Source: PALSA-188 sp050746185 (GTDB taxonomy: Bacteria; Acidobacteriota; Terriglobia; Terriglobales; Acidobacteriaceae). From it: a stretch of DNA of 64,000 nt. Both the position numbers and the translations under genes were made by a program. The notes beneath the pieces are model-generated. The model worked only from the letters and a program-made list of their open reading frames with translations, was not told the origin of the DNA and searched no databases. Within the stretch, counting starts at the first letter, position 1; every line of letters starts with the position of its first letter. Positions 8,632-16,330 of the stretch are shown piece after piece. The DNA lies in assembly GCA_050746185.1 (NCBI GenBank), contig JBOGLA010000018.1:1-64000 (forward strand), read 5' to 3'.

Positions 8632-8664
8632 GTGTGTTACAATTCTGCCATATGAGTAACACAC
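8632..8664 (+). promoter_or_regulatory. Inverted-repeat operator spanning the vapB start codon
   Basis: Perfect 9-base arms, GTGTGTTAC (8632-8640) and GTAACACAC (8656-8664), are separated by 15 bases that include the vapB ATG (8652). VapBC complexes generally bind inverted repeats at their own promoter, so this is the likely autorepression site. TACAATT just before the gene could serve as a -10 element. The arm spacing would put two ribbon-helix-helix dimers about two helical turns apart. Confidence 0.65.
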
Positions 8665-8879
8665 TCACAATCCGCCTTACCAAAGACGTGATGGAGCGGC
8701 TCCGCGAGAGAGCGCGCCGCACTGGACTGCCGGCAGGGAGGATCGTACGCCAATCCCTGGAAAAGGCGCTGTCAGACGACCCAGATACGAATGAAGAGCC
8801 TCCATGGAGAAAGTACGTCGGAATCATCAAGGGCGGCCCGCGAGATTTGTCATCCCGTAAAGGATTTTCCCGGAAGTAA
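8652..8879 (+). CDS. vapB: VapB-type antitoxin, ribbon-helix-helix
   Basis: A 75-residue protein with an N-terminal ribbon-helix-helix DNA-binding region: the strand TLTIRLTKD, then helices through RARRTGLPAGRIVRQSLEKAL. The C-terminal half is a charged, probably unfolded toxin-binding tail (WRKYVGIIKGGPRDLS). I choose the ATG at 8652 over the upstream TTG because it begins the beta strand and sits within the operator. A PIN-domain gene follows after nine bases, so the pair reads as a type II toxin-antitoxin module. Confidence 0.85.
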   Translation: MSNTLTIRLTKDVMERLRERARRTGLPAGRIVRQSLEKALSDDPDTNEEPPWRKYVGIIKGGPRDLSSRKGFSRK

Positions 8880-8888
8880 ATATTCCAG

Positions 8889-9296
8889 ATGGATGCTATA
8901 GCCGACACCGGCCTGCTGGTAGCTCTTTTACGAGAAGAGGACCAATTTCGAGATTGGGCTGTCGAGACGGCGAAGCAAATCACCTGGCCCGTCCTGACTT
9001 GTGAGGCGGTGCTCGCCGAAACCGCATTTCATTTGCAATCGAGCGAGACCGTCCTGGGAATGATACGAGACAACATTGTTCGAGTGGAGTTCGATTGCGT
9101 CAGTCATACCGATCAACTCTACGATCTCGCAACTCGCTACGCGGATAGAAAGCCAGACTTGGCCGATCTTTGCCTAATCCGCATGAGTGAACTATTTCCC
9201 CGCCACACTTTAATAACGGTTGACGAAGATTTCCGCGTCTATCGGCGCAATAAGCGGGAAGTGATTCCGTTGCTCTGCCCTCCAAAGAAGCGGTAA
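8889..9296 (+). CDS. vapC: VapC-type PIN-domain ribonuclease toxin
   Basis: PIN domain, 135 residues. The acidic metal-binding residues expected of the family are present: D6 in ADTGLL, E44 in VLAETAF, D93 in PDLADLCLIR and D112 or D114 in TVDEDF. Family members are Mg-dependent RNases, often cutting tRNA or rRNA; the target here cannot be read from sequence. It starts nine bases after the antitoxin stop. The gene is full length, with no sign of decay. Confidence 0.88.
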   Translation: MDAIADTGLLVALLREEDQFRDWAVETAKQITWPVLTCEAVLAETAFHLQSSETVLGMIRDNIVRVEFDCVSHTDQLYDLATRYADRKPDLADLCLIRMSELFPRHTLITVDEDFRVYRRNKREVIPLLCPPKKR

Positions 9297-9315
9297 GCTA
9301 GAATCGAAGTCGATC

Positions 9316-10401
9316 ATGCTCCTTCAAGGAATTTTCCCTCCCGTCACGACGCCTTTTTATCCTGACGGAAACGTCTACTTCAAAAAGCTCGAGCACAATA
9401 TCGAGCGATATTCGAAGACGCCAATCGCAGGCATTGTCGTTCTCGGCTCCACGGGCGAAGCAATCATGCTCTCCGACCAGGAGCGGCGGGAAGTTCTCAA
9501 GACTGCCCGCGAAGCCGCTGCGCCCACCAAAGTTTTAATTGCTGGTACCGGCTCCGAGTCCGCCGTTGAGACTTTGCGCCTCAGTGAGTACGCCGCCGAA
9601 CTGGGATACGACGTCGCTTTAGTCCGCACTCCGCACTACTACAAAAAGCAGATGCAGCCCGCGAATATGCTGGCGTTCTACCGAACCGTTGCCGACCGCT
9701 CGCCGCTGCCGGTCATGCTGTACAGCGTGCCCGTGTTTACCGGATACGACATGCCCTCGGAACTTGTGATCAAGCTCGCCGATCATCCGAACATCATTGG
9801 CATTAAAGAATCCGGCGGCGACATCGAAAAAATCCGCCTAATGGTGAACGGCACAAGACATGTGAAACGGGCGGCAACCGTGACTATGACGTTCGATGCG
9901 GTCACTCCGCGCATGTTAGAAGGTCCAGCCTATGCCGAAACGAAGGAACTGGTTTCGATCGCAACTCCGGGAGGTGACAAGGCAGATTCGATGGCGCGAC
10001 GGGCGTCTCGTCCGCCCGCTTTACCTTCTCAGAACGCCGGATTGAAAACGCGTCAGAAAGAAGTCGGATTTCAGGTCCTGGCAGGCGCGGCCCAAAAATT
10101 GCACCCTTCTCTCGACGCAGGAGCCGTCGGAGCGATCCTGGCTTTCGCTGTCGCGGCCCCGACCGCCTGTTATGAAATCTATACCGCGTGGAAAGAAGGC
10201 GATCAGGAACTCGCCGGGCTAAAACAAGCGCGAATCGCCAAAGCCGCCGAGCAGGTTGCCTCACAAATGGGCATCCCGGCGTTGAAGTTTGCGCTGGACT
10301 TAAATGGATATTACGGCGGGCCGCCGCGCTTGCCGCTTCTTCCCCTGGCGGCAGAGGAAAAATCCAAAGTCGAGTCGCTGATGGCGGACATCAGGAACTG
10401 A
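9316..10401 (+). CDS. Dihydrodipicolinate synthase / N-acetylneuraminate lyase family aldolase
   Basis: Class I (Schiff-base) aldolase of the DapA/NanA superfamily. The GSTGE pyruvate-carboxylate loop, the MLYSVP tyrosine and Schiff-base lysine K164 in IIGIKESGGD are all present. At 361 residues it exceeds the usual 290-310. The excess lies at about 205-248, where a GC-rich hairpin (10000-10018) sits in frame and encodes ARRASRPPALPS. The substrate is not determined: the normal lysine-pathway dapA is not implied, because no other DAP synthesis genes are adjacent. It is 19 bases after vapC and is followed by a crotonase in the same direction. Confidence 0.8.
   Translation: MLLQGIFPPVTTPFYPDGNVYFKKLEHNIERYSKTPIAGIVVLGSTGEAIMLSDQERREVLKTAREAAAPTKVLIAGTGSESAVETLRLSEYAAELGYDVALVRTPHYYKKQMQPANMLAFYRTVADRSPLPVMLYSVPVFTGYDMPSELVIKLADHPNIIGIKESGGDIEKIRLMVNGTRHVKRAATVTMTFDAVTPRMLEGPAYAETKELVSIATPGGDKADSMARRASRPPALPSQNAGLKTRQKEVGFQVLAGAAQKLHPSLDAGAVGAILAFAVAAPTACYEIYTAWKEGDQELAGLKQARIAKAAEQVASQMGIPALKFALDLNGYYGGPPRLPLLPLAAEEKSKVESLMADIRN
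9990..10020. repeat. Small hairpin in frame inside the aldolase gene
   Basis: Arms CGGGCG (10000-10005) and CGCCCG (10013-10018) are the same stem sequence seen in intergenic hairpins at 23054-23077 and 31420-31442. It encodes an Arg/Ala/Pro-rich stretch absent from typical family members, which suggests repeat-derived coding sequence. Confidence 0.45.
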
Positions 10402-10465
10402 GCACGCTTCGACTGTCCATCTGCCGAAATAAAGAATAAAATTGAGTTAGAAGGGGAGCGAAATC

Positions 10466-11287
10466 ATGGCGACCACAATTCACCCCGCAGTTGGAGAGAG
10501 CACGAAACAACTCATTAACTACCGCACCGATACCGGCGTTGCGGTGATCGAGATGGCCGATCCACCGGCCAATACTTACACGTATGAGATGAATCGGCAA
10601 CTGGATGAGGCCATCCTTTCCGCCAGATTCGACAACGACGTTTATGTGATCGTGCTTACCGGGGCAGGCGATAAATTCTTTTCCGCGGGCGCGAATATCA
10701 AAATGCTTTCCAGCGTTGATCCCACTTTCAAATACTATTTTTGCCTTCATGCCAACGAGACTTTGCTTCGTTTGGAGCACACGCCGAAGCTGGTCATTGC
10801 CGCGATCAACGGCCATTGCGTCGGCGGAGGGCTGGAGATCGCCATGGCGGCCGACCTGCGAATCGCACGAAGAGATGCCGGGAAGATCGGCTTGCCGGAA
10901 GTGAATCTGGGCGTGTTGCCCGGCACCGGCGGCACTCAACGCCTGTCGCGGCTGGTAGGGAAAAGCAAGGCCATCGAGTTGATGGTCACCGGCAATACAT
11001 TTTCGTTCGAAGAAGCGCTGGAATTCGGCATCATTAACGACATTTACGAGCGCGAAGGATTCATGGAAAGCATCATGGAATACGCGCATCAGTTCTGCCC
11101 CCCGAACAAGGCCGCAAAAGCCGTAGGCCGCATTAAACGTGCAGTGCAAACGGGATGGGAGATTCCGATGGAGTCGGCGTTGGCCGTGGAGCGCGAGAAT
11201 CAGCAGTTACTGTTCCAGAGCGAGGATGCCAAAGAGGGCCTGAACGCCTATGTGGAAAAGAGGCCAGCGACATTCACAGGCAAATGA
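10466..11287 (+). CDS. Enoyl-CoA hydratase/isomerase family (crotonase)
   Basis: Crotonase fold, 273 residues. Oxyanion-hole segments are visible at FFSAGANIKML and GHCVGGGLE. The region LPEVNLGVLPGTGGTQRL carries the glutamate used by hydratases in this position. Family members hydrate or isomerise acyl-CoA thioesters in fatty acid or aromatic degradation. The ATG follows a good AGGGGAGCG site. The next gene downstream is a PaaA/BoxB-like diiron protein, which suggests a role in aromatic acyl-CoA metabolism rather than general beta-oxidation; this is inference from context. Confidence 0.88.
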   Translation: MATTIHPAVGESTKQLINYRTDTGVAVIEMADPPANTYTYEMNRQLDEAILSARFDNDVYVIVLTGAGDKFFSAGANIKMLSSVDPTFKYYFCLHANETLLRLEHTPKLVIAAINGHCVGGGLEIAMAADLRIARRDAGKIGLPEVNLGVLPGTGGTQRLSRLVGKSKAIELMVTGNTFSFEEALEFGIINDIYEREGFMESIMEYAHQFCPPNKAAKAVGRIKRAVQTGWEIPMESALAVERENQQLLFQSEDAKEGLNAYVEKRPATFTGK

Positions 11288-11302
11288 GGCGCGGCTTTGA
11301 AA

Positions 11303-11375
11303 GGGCACGGCCTTCAGCCGTGCGGTGAGTCGTCTGAATTCCGTATCGGCGCGACTGAAGTCGCGCCCCTTAAAA
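11303..11375. repeat. Paired hairpins, BIME-like
   Basis: Two hairpins: GCACGGC...GCCGTGC (11305-11323) and a perfect GGCGCGAC-TGAA-GTCGCGCC (11348-11367). Outer sequences AAGGGC and GCCCCTT are inverted relative to one another. The design is like the other paired-hairpin elements of the window. It lies in the 159-bp gap before the diiron gene. Confidence 0.6.
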
Positions 11376-11446
11376 GCTTATGGAAACCAGAGCTTGCCAG
11401 TGGGGCTAGCATTTTGGATCGCGCAGAGCGAAAGAAGTAGGGCCTG

Positions 11447-12622
11447 ATGCCGGGTAAAGTTGCAAAAATCGGGACATTCAGCGATTGGGTCGGCATGTTC
11501 GACGATTGGCGCAAGGAAATCGGCGTCAATCGCGATGAGATTGCCGACTTCAAATTCGACACCTTATACGGCGCAATTGAAACCGATGAAATTCAATTCG
11601 GCTCATTCAAAGGCCGCAATAAGTGGGAGAACCTACGCCAGGTCCCTACCCAGCAGATGCGCGATGCCCTGATCAATCTCATCGTCTATCAGGGAGACAC
11701 CGAATTCGCCAGCGTCGAGCAGCAGCGAAATTTGTTTGAGAGCGCTCCCACCGACTGGGATCGCCGCGCCATCACCCGCGTGATGATCGAGGAGATGCGT
11801 CACGGATGGCAGATGTGCGCCCTTCTGGTGGATAACTTTGGCCACTCCGGAAAAGTGGAGGCGCAGAAGATGCTGGAGCGCCGCGCCTTCGACAATAAGC
11901 GCCTGCTCGGAGCGTTCAACGTTGATGTGGACAACTGGATGGATTTTTTCACCTACACCGACTTCGTTGACCGCGATGGAAAATTCCAGTTGCAGATGCT
12001 GAAGTATTCGGGCTTCGCGCCTCTCGGACGGTCCATGTCTTACATGCTTCGCGAAGAAGCTTTTCACATGGGGACCGGGAACGACGGCCTTCGACGCATC
12101 GTACAGGCAGGCGTGATTCCAGCGTGGCTGATTCAAAAATATTTGAATAAATGGATTTCGAGTTCGTACGATCTCTTCGGCACCGATCATTCCTCATCGG
12201 CGCATTGGGCCTACGTCTGGGGAATTAAGGGACGCTACGACGAGCCGAAGAACGAACAGACGGCCAACCTCGACGACCTCAATGACTATAACCGCCATTT
12301 GTATCGCGACGAAGTGGCCGGACTCATCGAGCGGCTGAATGGCGTATTGGGAGGCGGCCAGCCGAAACTCTACGCTCCGAATTTGAAATTCAACCGCAGT
12401 ATTGGACGATGGGCCGGGCAGAAATTCCATGCCCAGACTGGAGAAGCGATTGACAATGCGGATTATGAGGAACATCTGAAGGAATATCTGCCGGGCCCGC
12501 AGGACAGGGCCACGCTGCTCGACATAATCAACAACGAGAAGAAATGGATCGCTGAAAAAGAGGGCGCGCGCGATCCGCTGGCCTCTATTGGGGAAGTACG
12601 CAAATCGGCGATTAATTTGTGA
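11447..12622 (+). CDS. PaaA/BoxB-like diiron oxygenase family protein
   Basis: A 391-residue helical protein of the phenylacetate-catabolic (PaaA/PaaC) ferritin-like superfamily. Two carboxylate-His metal motifs are visible, EEMRHGW (about 115-121) and REEAFHMG (about 202-209), with further acidic residues upstream (DTEFASVEQQ). Relatives epoxidise CoA-linked aromatic rings: PaaA acts on phenylacetyl-CoA, BoxB on benzoyl-CoA. The usual reductase partners are not in the window. The upstream crotonase fits an acyl-CoA substrate. Which substrate it uses is not resolved from sequence. Confidence 0.75.
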   Translation: MPGKVAKIGTFSDWVGMFDDWRKEIGVNRDEIADFKFDTLYGAIETDEIQFGSFKGRNKWENLRQVPTQQMRDALINLIVYQGDTEFASVEQQRNLFESAPTDWDRRAITRVMIEEMRHGWQMCALLVDNFGHSGKVEAQKMLERRAFDNKRLLGAFNVDVDNWMDFFTYTDFVDRDGKFQLQMLKYSGFAPLGRSMSYMLREEAFHMGTGNDGLRRIVQAGVIPAWLIQKYLNKWISSSYDLFGTDHSSSAHWAYVWGIKGRYDEPKNEQTANLDDLNDYNRHLYRDEVAGLIERLNGVLGGGQPKLYAPNLKFNRSIGRWAGQKFHAQTGEAIDNADYEEHLKEYLPGPQDRATLLDIINNEKKWIAEKEGARDPLASIGEVRKSAINL

Positions 12623-12689
12623 TTGTAAGGATGTAGCCGGCGGCGCCCCATTTCGCGGGCGCCCACGCCACACGTTCATTCAGGAATCA

Positions 12690-13013
12690 TTGGACTTTGA
12701 AATCACACCCGAAGAAGTGAAGGCCCTTCTCGATCAGGCCGCCCCGTTCACGCTTCTCGATGTTCGCGAATCGTGGGAGTTTGATCTCTCCCGCATCAAC
12801 CCTTCGAAGCTCATCCCCATGGGCGACGTTCCGAGCCGCGCTCATCAGGAACTCGATCCCGACGATCACATTGTTGTCGTCTGCCATCACGGAGTCCGGT
12901 CCATGAGCGTGACTAACTGGCTGCGTCAGCAGGGATTCGAGAGAGTGCAATCGTTGCGGGGAGGGATAGACGCCTGGTCAAAACAGGTGGATCCTAAGGT
13001 GCCGGTGTATTGA
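12690..13013 (+). CDS. Rhodanese-like domain protein
   Basis: Single rhodanese domain with the LLDVRESWEFDLSRI strand-loop and the active-site loop VVVCHHGVRSM carrying the persulfide cysteine. I place the start at the TTG at 12690 because the longer frame overlaps the diiron gene by 35 bases and adds residues unlike the family. From 12690 the protein is 108 residues, the normal single-domain size, with AGGA just upstream. It is probably involved in sulfur transfer or as a persulfide carrier; the partner is unknown. Confidence 0.85.
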   Translation: MDFEITPEEVKALLDQAAPFTLLDVRESWEFDLSRINPSKLIPMGDVPSRAHQELDPDDHIVVVCHHGVRSMSVTNWLRQQGFERVQSLRGGIDAWSKQVDPKVPVY

Positions 13014-13042
13014 AGGCCAGTCCCGAACAGGTCTCGGAAAAA

Positions 13043-13205
13043 GCAGGTCCCTCCACTCGCCAGTTGACTGCCTTCGTAATCAACTGGCTCGGTCGGGATG
13101 ACAGATCTAGAGAGAGAAGTAAAAGTCGAAATGGCATATCCAGAGAGAAAACAAGAATCAAATAAAATTAGCTGTCATCCCTCGCGCAGCGAGGGATCTG
13201 CATTT
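13043..13205. repeat. Two divergent copies of the TGTCATCCC/GGGATCTGCATTT palindrome
   Basis: Copy one (13043-13104) reads GCAGGTCCCTC through CGGGATGACAG and carries a nested hairpin CCAGTTGA/TCAACTGG. Copy two (13172-13205) is inverted, CTGTCATCCCTCG through GAGGGATCTGCATTT. Here the TGTCATCCC ends face each other, the opposite of the GIY-YIG element. About 68 A-rich bases lie between. No gene is present. Confidence 0.65.
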
Positions 13206-13221
13206 GCTCCGAACAAGCAAA

Positions 13222-13833
13222 CTACCGCTCCGTAAACAAATGTCCCATCTTGTCCCTCTTGGTATTTAAGTAATCCTCCGCGTGAGCGTTGGCGGCTACT
13301 TCGCAAGGAACCCGCTCCGTCACATCAATTCCTGCCCGTTCCAGCGCCGCAACTTTTTCGGGATTATTCGAAAGCAACCGGACCTGAGAGATTCCCAAAG
13401 ACTTCAGAATTTCGCCGGGAAGCGCAAATTCCCGATGATCCGCCTTGAATCCCAGTCGCTCATTGGCCTCGACCGTGTCCAATCCACCGTCTTGCAATTC
13501 GTAGGCTTGCAGTTTTGCCATTAGTCCTATACCGCGTCCTTCCTGCTGCTCATAAATTAGCACGCCTGCTCCTTCATCGGCGATCATGGACAACGCCATT
13601 TCGAGTTGCTGCCGGCAGTCGCATCGCAGGGACCCGAATACGTCACCGGTGAGGCACTGTGAATGGATTCTTACCAGCGGCGCCGACGAATGAACATCTC
13701 CCATGATCAGGGCGACAGCTTCTTCTTTGCGCGGCGGATCATCAAGCGTGCCCTGAAAGCCGTAGATGCGAAATCTTCCCCAGCGAGTAGGGAAGTCGGC
13801 GGAGGCAATTTGTTGAACGGAATTAACGCTCAC
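13222..13833 (-). CDS. ribA: GTP cyclohydrolase II
   Basis: First committed step of riboflavin synthesis: GTP to 2,5-diamino-6-ribosylamino-pyrimidinone phosphate. The zinc ligands C60, C71 and C73 are in SQCLTGD and LRCDCRQQ, and the YEQQEGRGIGL segment is typical. Its 203 residues correspond to the stand-alone RibA form, not the RibBA fusion. It starts with GTG. A TATAAT box lies only six bases before that GTG, so the transcript may be leaderless. It is divergent from no annotated gene, and the rhomboid gene lies upstream in the same direction. Confidence 0.95.
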   Translation of the reverse strand: MSVNSVQQIASADFPTRWGRFRIYGFQGTLDDPPRKEEAVALIMGDVHSSAPLVRIHSQCLTGDVFGSLRCDCRQQLEMALSMIADEGAGVLIYEQQEGRGIGLMAKLQAYELQDGGLDTVEANERLGFKADHREFALPGEILKSLGISQVRLLSNNPEKVAALERAGIDVTERVPCEVAANAHAEDYLNTKRDKMGHLFTER

Positions 13834-13846
13834 ACTGACATTATAG
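13834..13846 (-). promoter_or_regulatory. Candidate -10 element placing the ribA start at the transcript end
   Basis: On the minus strand TATAAT (13845-13840) is followed by six bases and then the GTG start. There is no ribosome-binding sequence between. A -35 match at the proper distance is poor. This arrangement is typical of leaderless transcripts, but a longer transcript from an upstream promoter is possible. Confidence 0.35.
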
Positions 13847-13891
13847 CGGGGAGAAGGGAACTCGCCTTTCGCGGCACGTCGCTCACGGTCG

Positions 13892-14581
13892 TCAATAGGT
13901 GCCGTAGCGCGCCACCTGCGCTCGCCGTGGCATCACCTTGATCAGGATTATTCCAGCCACAAATCCGCCGACATGCGCCCAGAAGGCCACCCCTCCGTTT
14001 TGTGCCGAGTAAGACAATGAAGTCGCCGTGCCGCTCAGAAATTGCAGGACGAACCAATAGCCCAGCATTATCCACGCGGGCAAGTAAAACAAAAAGATGG
14101 GCGGAAACCAGGTCAGGACCCGCGCACGAGGATACAGAATGAAATATGCGCCAAGAACTCCAGCAATGGCCCCGCTTGCTCCTACCGTGGGTATCTGCGA
14201 TTGGGGGATGAGCACGATTTGAGCTATCGCCGCCGTGACGCCGCTCACCAGATAAAAAATCAGATACTTGAAGTGGCCGAGATAGTCTTCGACGTTATCG
14301 CCGAAAATCCATAAGAACCACATGTTGCCAATCACGTGCAGCCATGATCCATGGAGAAACATGGAGGTGAAAAGCGGAAGAAAAGTTGGCGACGATGCCC
14401 CGGCCCCATGCATAAACTGAGTAATGTTCGCAGGTACCACGCCAAACGTATAGAGAAGGGCGCGCTCGCTGCCGCGATCCAGCGCCGATTCAAATAGATA
14501 AATAAGCAGATTCAGCGCGATAAGGAAGTAGGTTATGTAGGGCGCGCTGAAGCGGGGCTGGTCGTCGCGGATGGGAATCAT
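13892..14581 (-). CDS. Rhomboid family intramembrane serine protease
   Basis: Six hydrophobic segments. The catalytic dyad is S136 in GASGAIAG and H203 in WAHVGGF. The transmembrane-2 motif HVIGNMWFL supplies H82 and N86, the oxyanion residues. The length of 229 residues is a minimal bacterial rhomboid. It cleaves membrane protein segments within the inner membrane; the substrate is unknown. It starts with ATG at 14581. Confidence 0.93.
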   Translation of the reverse strand: MIPIRDDQPRFSAPYITYFLIALNLLIYLFESALDRGSERALLYTFGVVPANITQFMHGAGASSPTFLPLFTSMFLHGSWLHVIGNMWFLWIFGDNVEDYLGHFKYLIFYLVSGVTAAIAQIVLIPQSQIPTVGASGAIAGVLGAYFILYPRARVLTWFPPIFLFYLPAWIMLGYWFVLQFLSGTATSLSYSAQNGGVAFWAHVGGFVAGIILIKVMPRRAQVARYGTY

Positions 14582-14800
14582 GCGAGATTTGGTAATTTAG
14601 TAATTTTGTAATTTAGTAATTCTAAAACCAGAGTCTCGTGTAGCACGAACTCCTAGACGCGAAAAGCAAGAGTCAAAGGCCGCGCGGCCAGGAGTATCCG
14701 CGCCACAAAACCCGCGCCACACAATCCGTGCCAACCATCCACGCTTGCCGTAGACTTTAAACTATCAAAGCACAAAAACTACCTGATTGCCCAATCTCTC
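14582..14800. repeat. AT-rich short-period tandem tract and degenerate hairpins
   Basis: At 14588-14621 a degenerate unit, GTAATTT(A/T)GTAATT, is repeated about four times. From 14678 there are GC-rich fragments (GGCCGCGCGGCC, then CCGCGCCAC twice) resembling decayed GTAG/GTGG-foot hairpins. No gene is seen in this gap. Confidence 0.5.
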
Positions 14801-15724
14801 ATGAATGGTGTTCTCATCATCAACAAGTCCGCCGGCCTCACTTCTCACGACGTGGTGAACCGCGTACGCCGCATCCTGCAACAACGATCCGTCGGGCACC
14901 TGGGCACGCTTGATCCTTTGGCGACGGGCGTGCTTCCGCTGGTGACCGGCAGTTTTACGCGCCTGGCGCAATTCTACGCATCGTCAGAAAAAACTTATGA
15001 GGGCACGATCCGGTTTGGCTTCGCCACAGATACTTACGATGCCGACGGCGAACCTATCGGCGATGTTCAGCCGGCGGCGATCTCGTTGTCCGGGCTGCGA
15101 GACCTGGCGCGCGATTTTCATGGAGTGATTGATCAGGCGCCCCCCCCGTATTCGGCCAAGAAGATTCACGGAATTCCGGCATATAAGCTGGCTCGCAAAA
15201 AACAACCGGTTGATCTCAAGCCGGTTCAAGTCGAGATTAAGGATTTCGAAATATTGAATGTTGAGGAAGATATCGCGGCCTTTCGCGCGCGAGTGGCCTC
15301 GGGAACTTATATGCGGGCAATTGCCCACAGTATGGGCCAGCGGATCGGTTGCGGGGCGCACCTCGAAACGCTTTGCCGAAATTCGGTTGCGGAATTCACT
15401 CTAAACGAATCCCACAGTTTGGAGGAAGTCGCATCCGCGGCAGATCACGGCAGACTCCAGAAGCTGTTTGCTCATCCACGAACGCTTTTGCCGGAGTTGC
15501 CCTCAGTCACTGGGAACGATGAAATGACCGCGAAAATCCGCAACGGACGCCCGGTGAATTTGCCGGAATTTTCATCAGCGCGACTGGTAAAGGTATTTCA
15601 TGGCCAAAGGGAACTGATCGCCATTGCAACCAGGGTGGCAGGAACCTTATTCCACGCGAAAATTGTTTTTCCCGGGCAGGAAGCAGTGCAGGATGACCCG
15701 GTTCTTCCCGAGGCGAGATCCTAG
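14801..15724 (+). CDS. truB: tRNA pseudouridine-55 synthase
   Basis: Makes the universal pseudouridine 55 in the T-loop of tRNAs. The N-terminal signature NGVLIINKSAGLTSHD is followed by the catalytic aspartate D38 in GTLDPLATGVL. The 307-residue length and C-terminal PUA-like region (about 235-300) fit the family. It stands alone here rather than in the rbfA-truB-ribF context common elsewhere. The DUF4136 gene is convergent, 13 bases beyond the stop. Confidence 0.95.
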   Translation: MNGVLIINKSAGLTSHDVVNRVRRILQQRSVGHLGTLDPLATGVLPLVTGSFTRLAQFYASSEKTYEGTIRFGFATDTYDADGEPIGDVQPAAISLSGLRDLARDFHGVIDQAPPPYSAKKIHGIPAYKLARKKQPVDLKPVQVEIKDFEILNVEEDIAAFRARVASGTYMRAIAHSMGQRIGCGAHLETLCRNSVAEFTLNESHSLEEVASAADHGRLQKLFAHPRTLLPELPSVTGNDEMTAKIRNGRPVNLPEFSSARLVKVFHGQRELIAIATRVAGTLFHAKIVFPGQEAVQDDPVLPEARS

Positions 15725-15737
15725 CAATCGGGTGATG

Positions 15738-16259
15738 CTATTTCTTCGGCGGATATTTCTCCGCCGACTTCTTGACCATGCTGTCAAGTTTGCCCTGAAT
15801 CTTACTCATATCGCTTTTGTCCACGCTGGAGATAGCTCGCCATACAAGGGAATGGGTGCTGGTGTCGCGCAGGTCAAGAACCAGAGTGCCTTCGGCGTAC
15901 GGTACCCGCACCACCCGCCTGCCCCACCCGTACCATCCGGCAGGGTAGGTTTCAACCTGGGTCCGGCGCGCCGATCCGAAGTGGTAAACAACGTTCAGAT
16001 CGGGGTGATCGGGCACCTCCGTGAGGCCGCGGTTCGTCAAATCCTGCCGTATGTCGTCCTCAATCTGCTTCTTCACCAGATCACTATTGAGAGCCGGATT
16101 CCGGCTATTAAGCTGTCCATGGCGAATCGCGAAGGTTTTGTACTTGCTGAAATCGGCTCCACGGTCGAATTCAATGTTGACTTTCTGGGCCGACGCGTAG
16201 GCGGCAAACACACCGAGAAGCAAATACCCCAGGATTTGTTTCCGCAAAAGTGATTTCAT
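15738..16259 (-). CDS. DUF4136 family exported protein
   Basis: The signal peptide (LLLGVFAAYASAQ) is followed by the DUF4136 pattern: FDRGADFSKYKTFA near the mature N-terminus, then a helical segment with DDIRQDLTNRGL, and a beta region with LVLDLRDTSTHSLVWRA. Family members are periplasmic or lipoproteins of unknown function that are common in Acidobacteriota and Bacteroidota. There is no lipobox cysteine here, so it is probably soluble in the periplasm. Confidence 0.85.
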   Translation of the reverse strand: MKSLLRKQILGYLLLGVFAAYASAQKVNIEFDRGADFSKYKTFAIRHGQLNSRNPALNSDLVKKQIEDDIRQDLTNRGLTEVPDHPDLNVVYHFGSARRTQVETYPAGWYGWGRRVVRVPYAEGTLVLDLRDTSTHSLVWRAISSVDKSDMSKIQGKLDSMVKKSAEKYPPKK

Positions 16260-16330
16260 GATTCCTCCTCGTTCAATCCCATGCAGTTTATATCAGACGC
16301 GTGAGTGCAAATGGTCACACCGAAGTGAGT

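Noticed and set aside
12588..12689. Extension of the rhodanese gene into the diiron gene
   Set aside because: Residues encoded there do not resemble the rhodanese family and overlap conserved coding sequence in another frame.
13014..13221. Possible CRISPR-like spacing of repeats
   Set aside because: Only two copies, inverted relative to each other and of different length; not a direct-repeat array. No cas genes are in the window.
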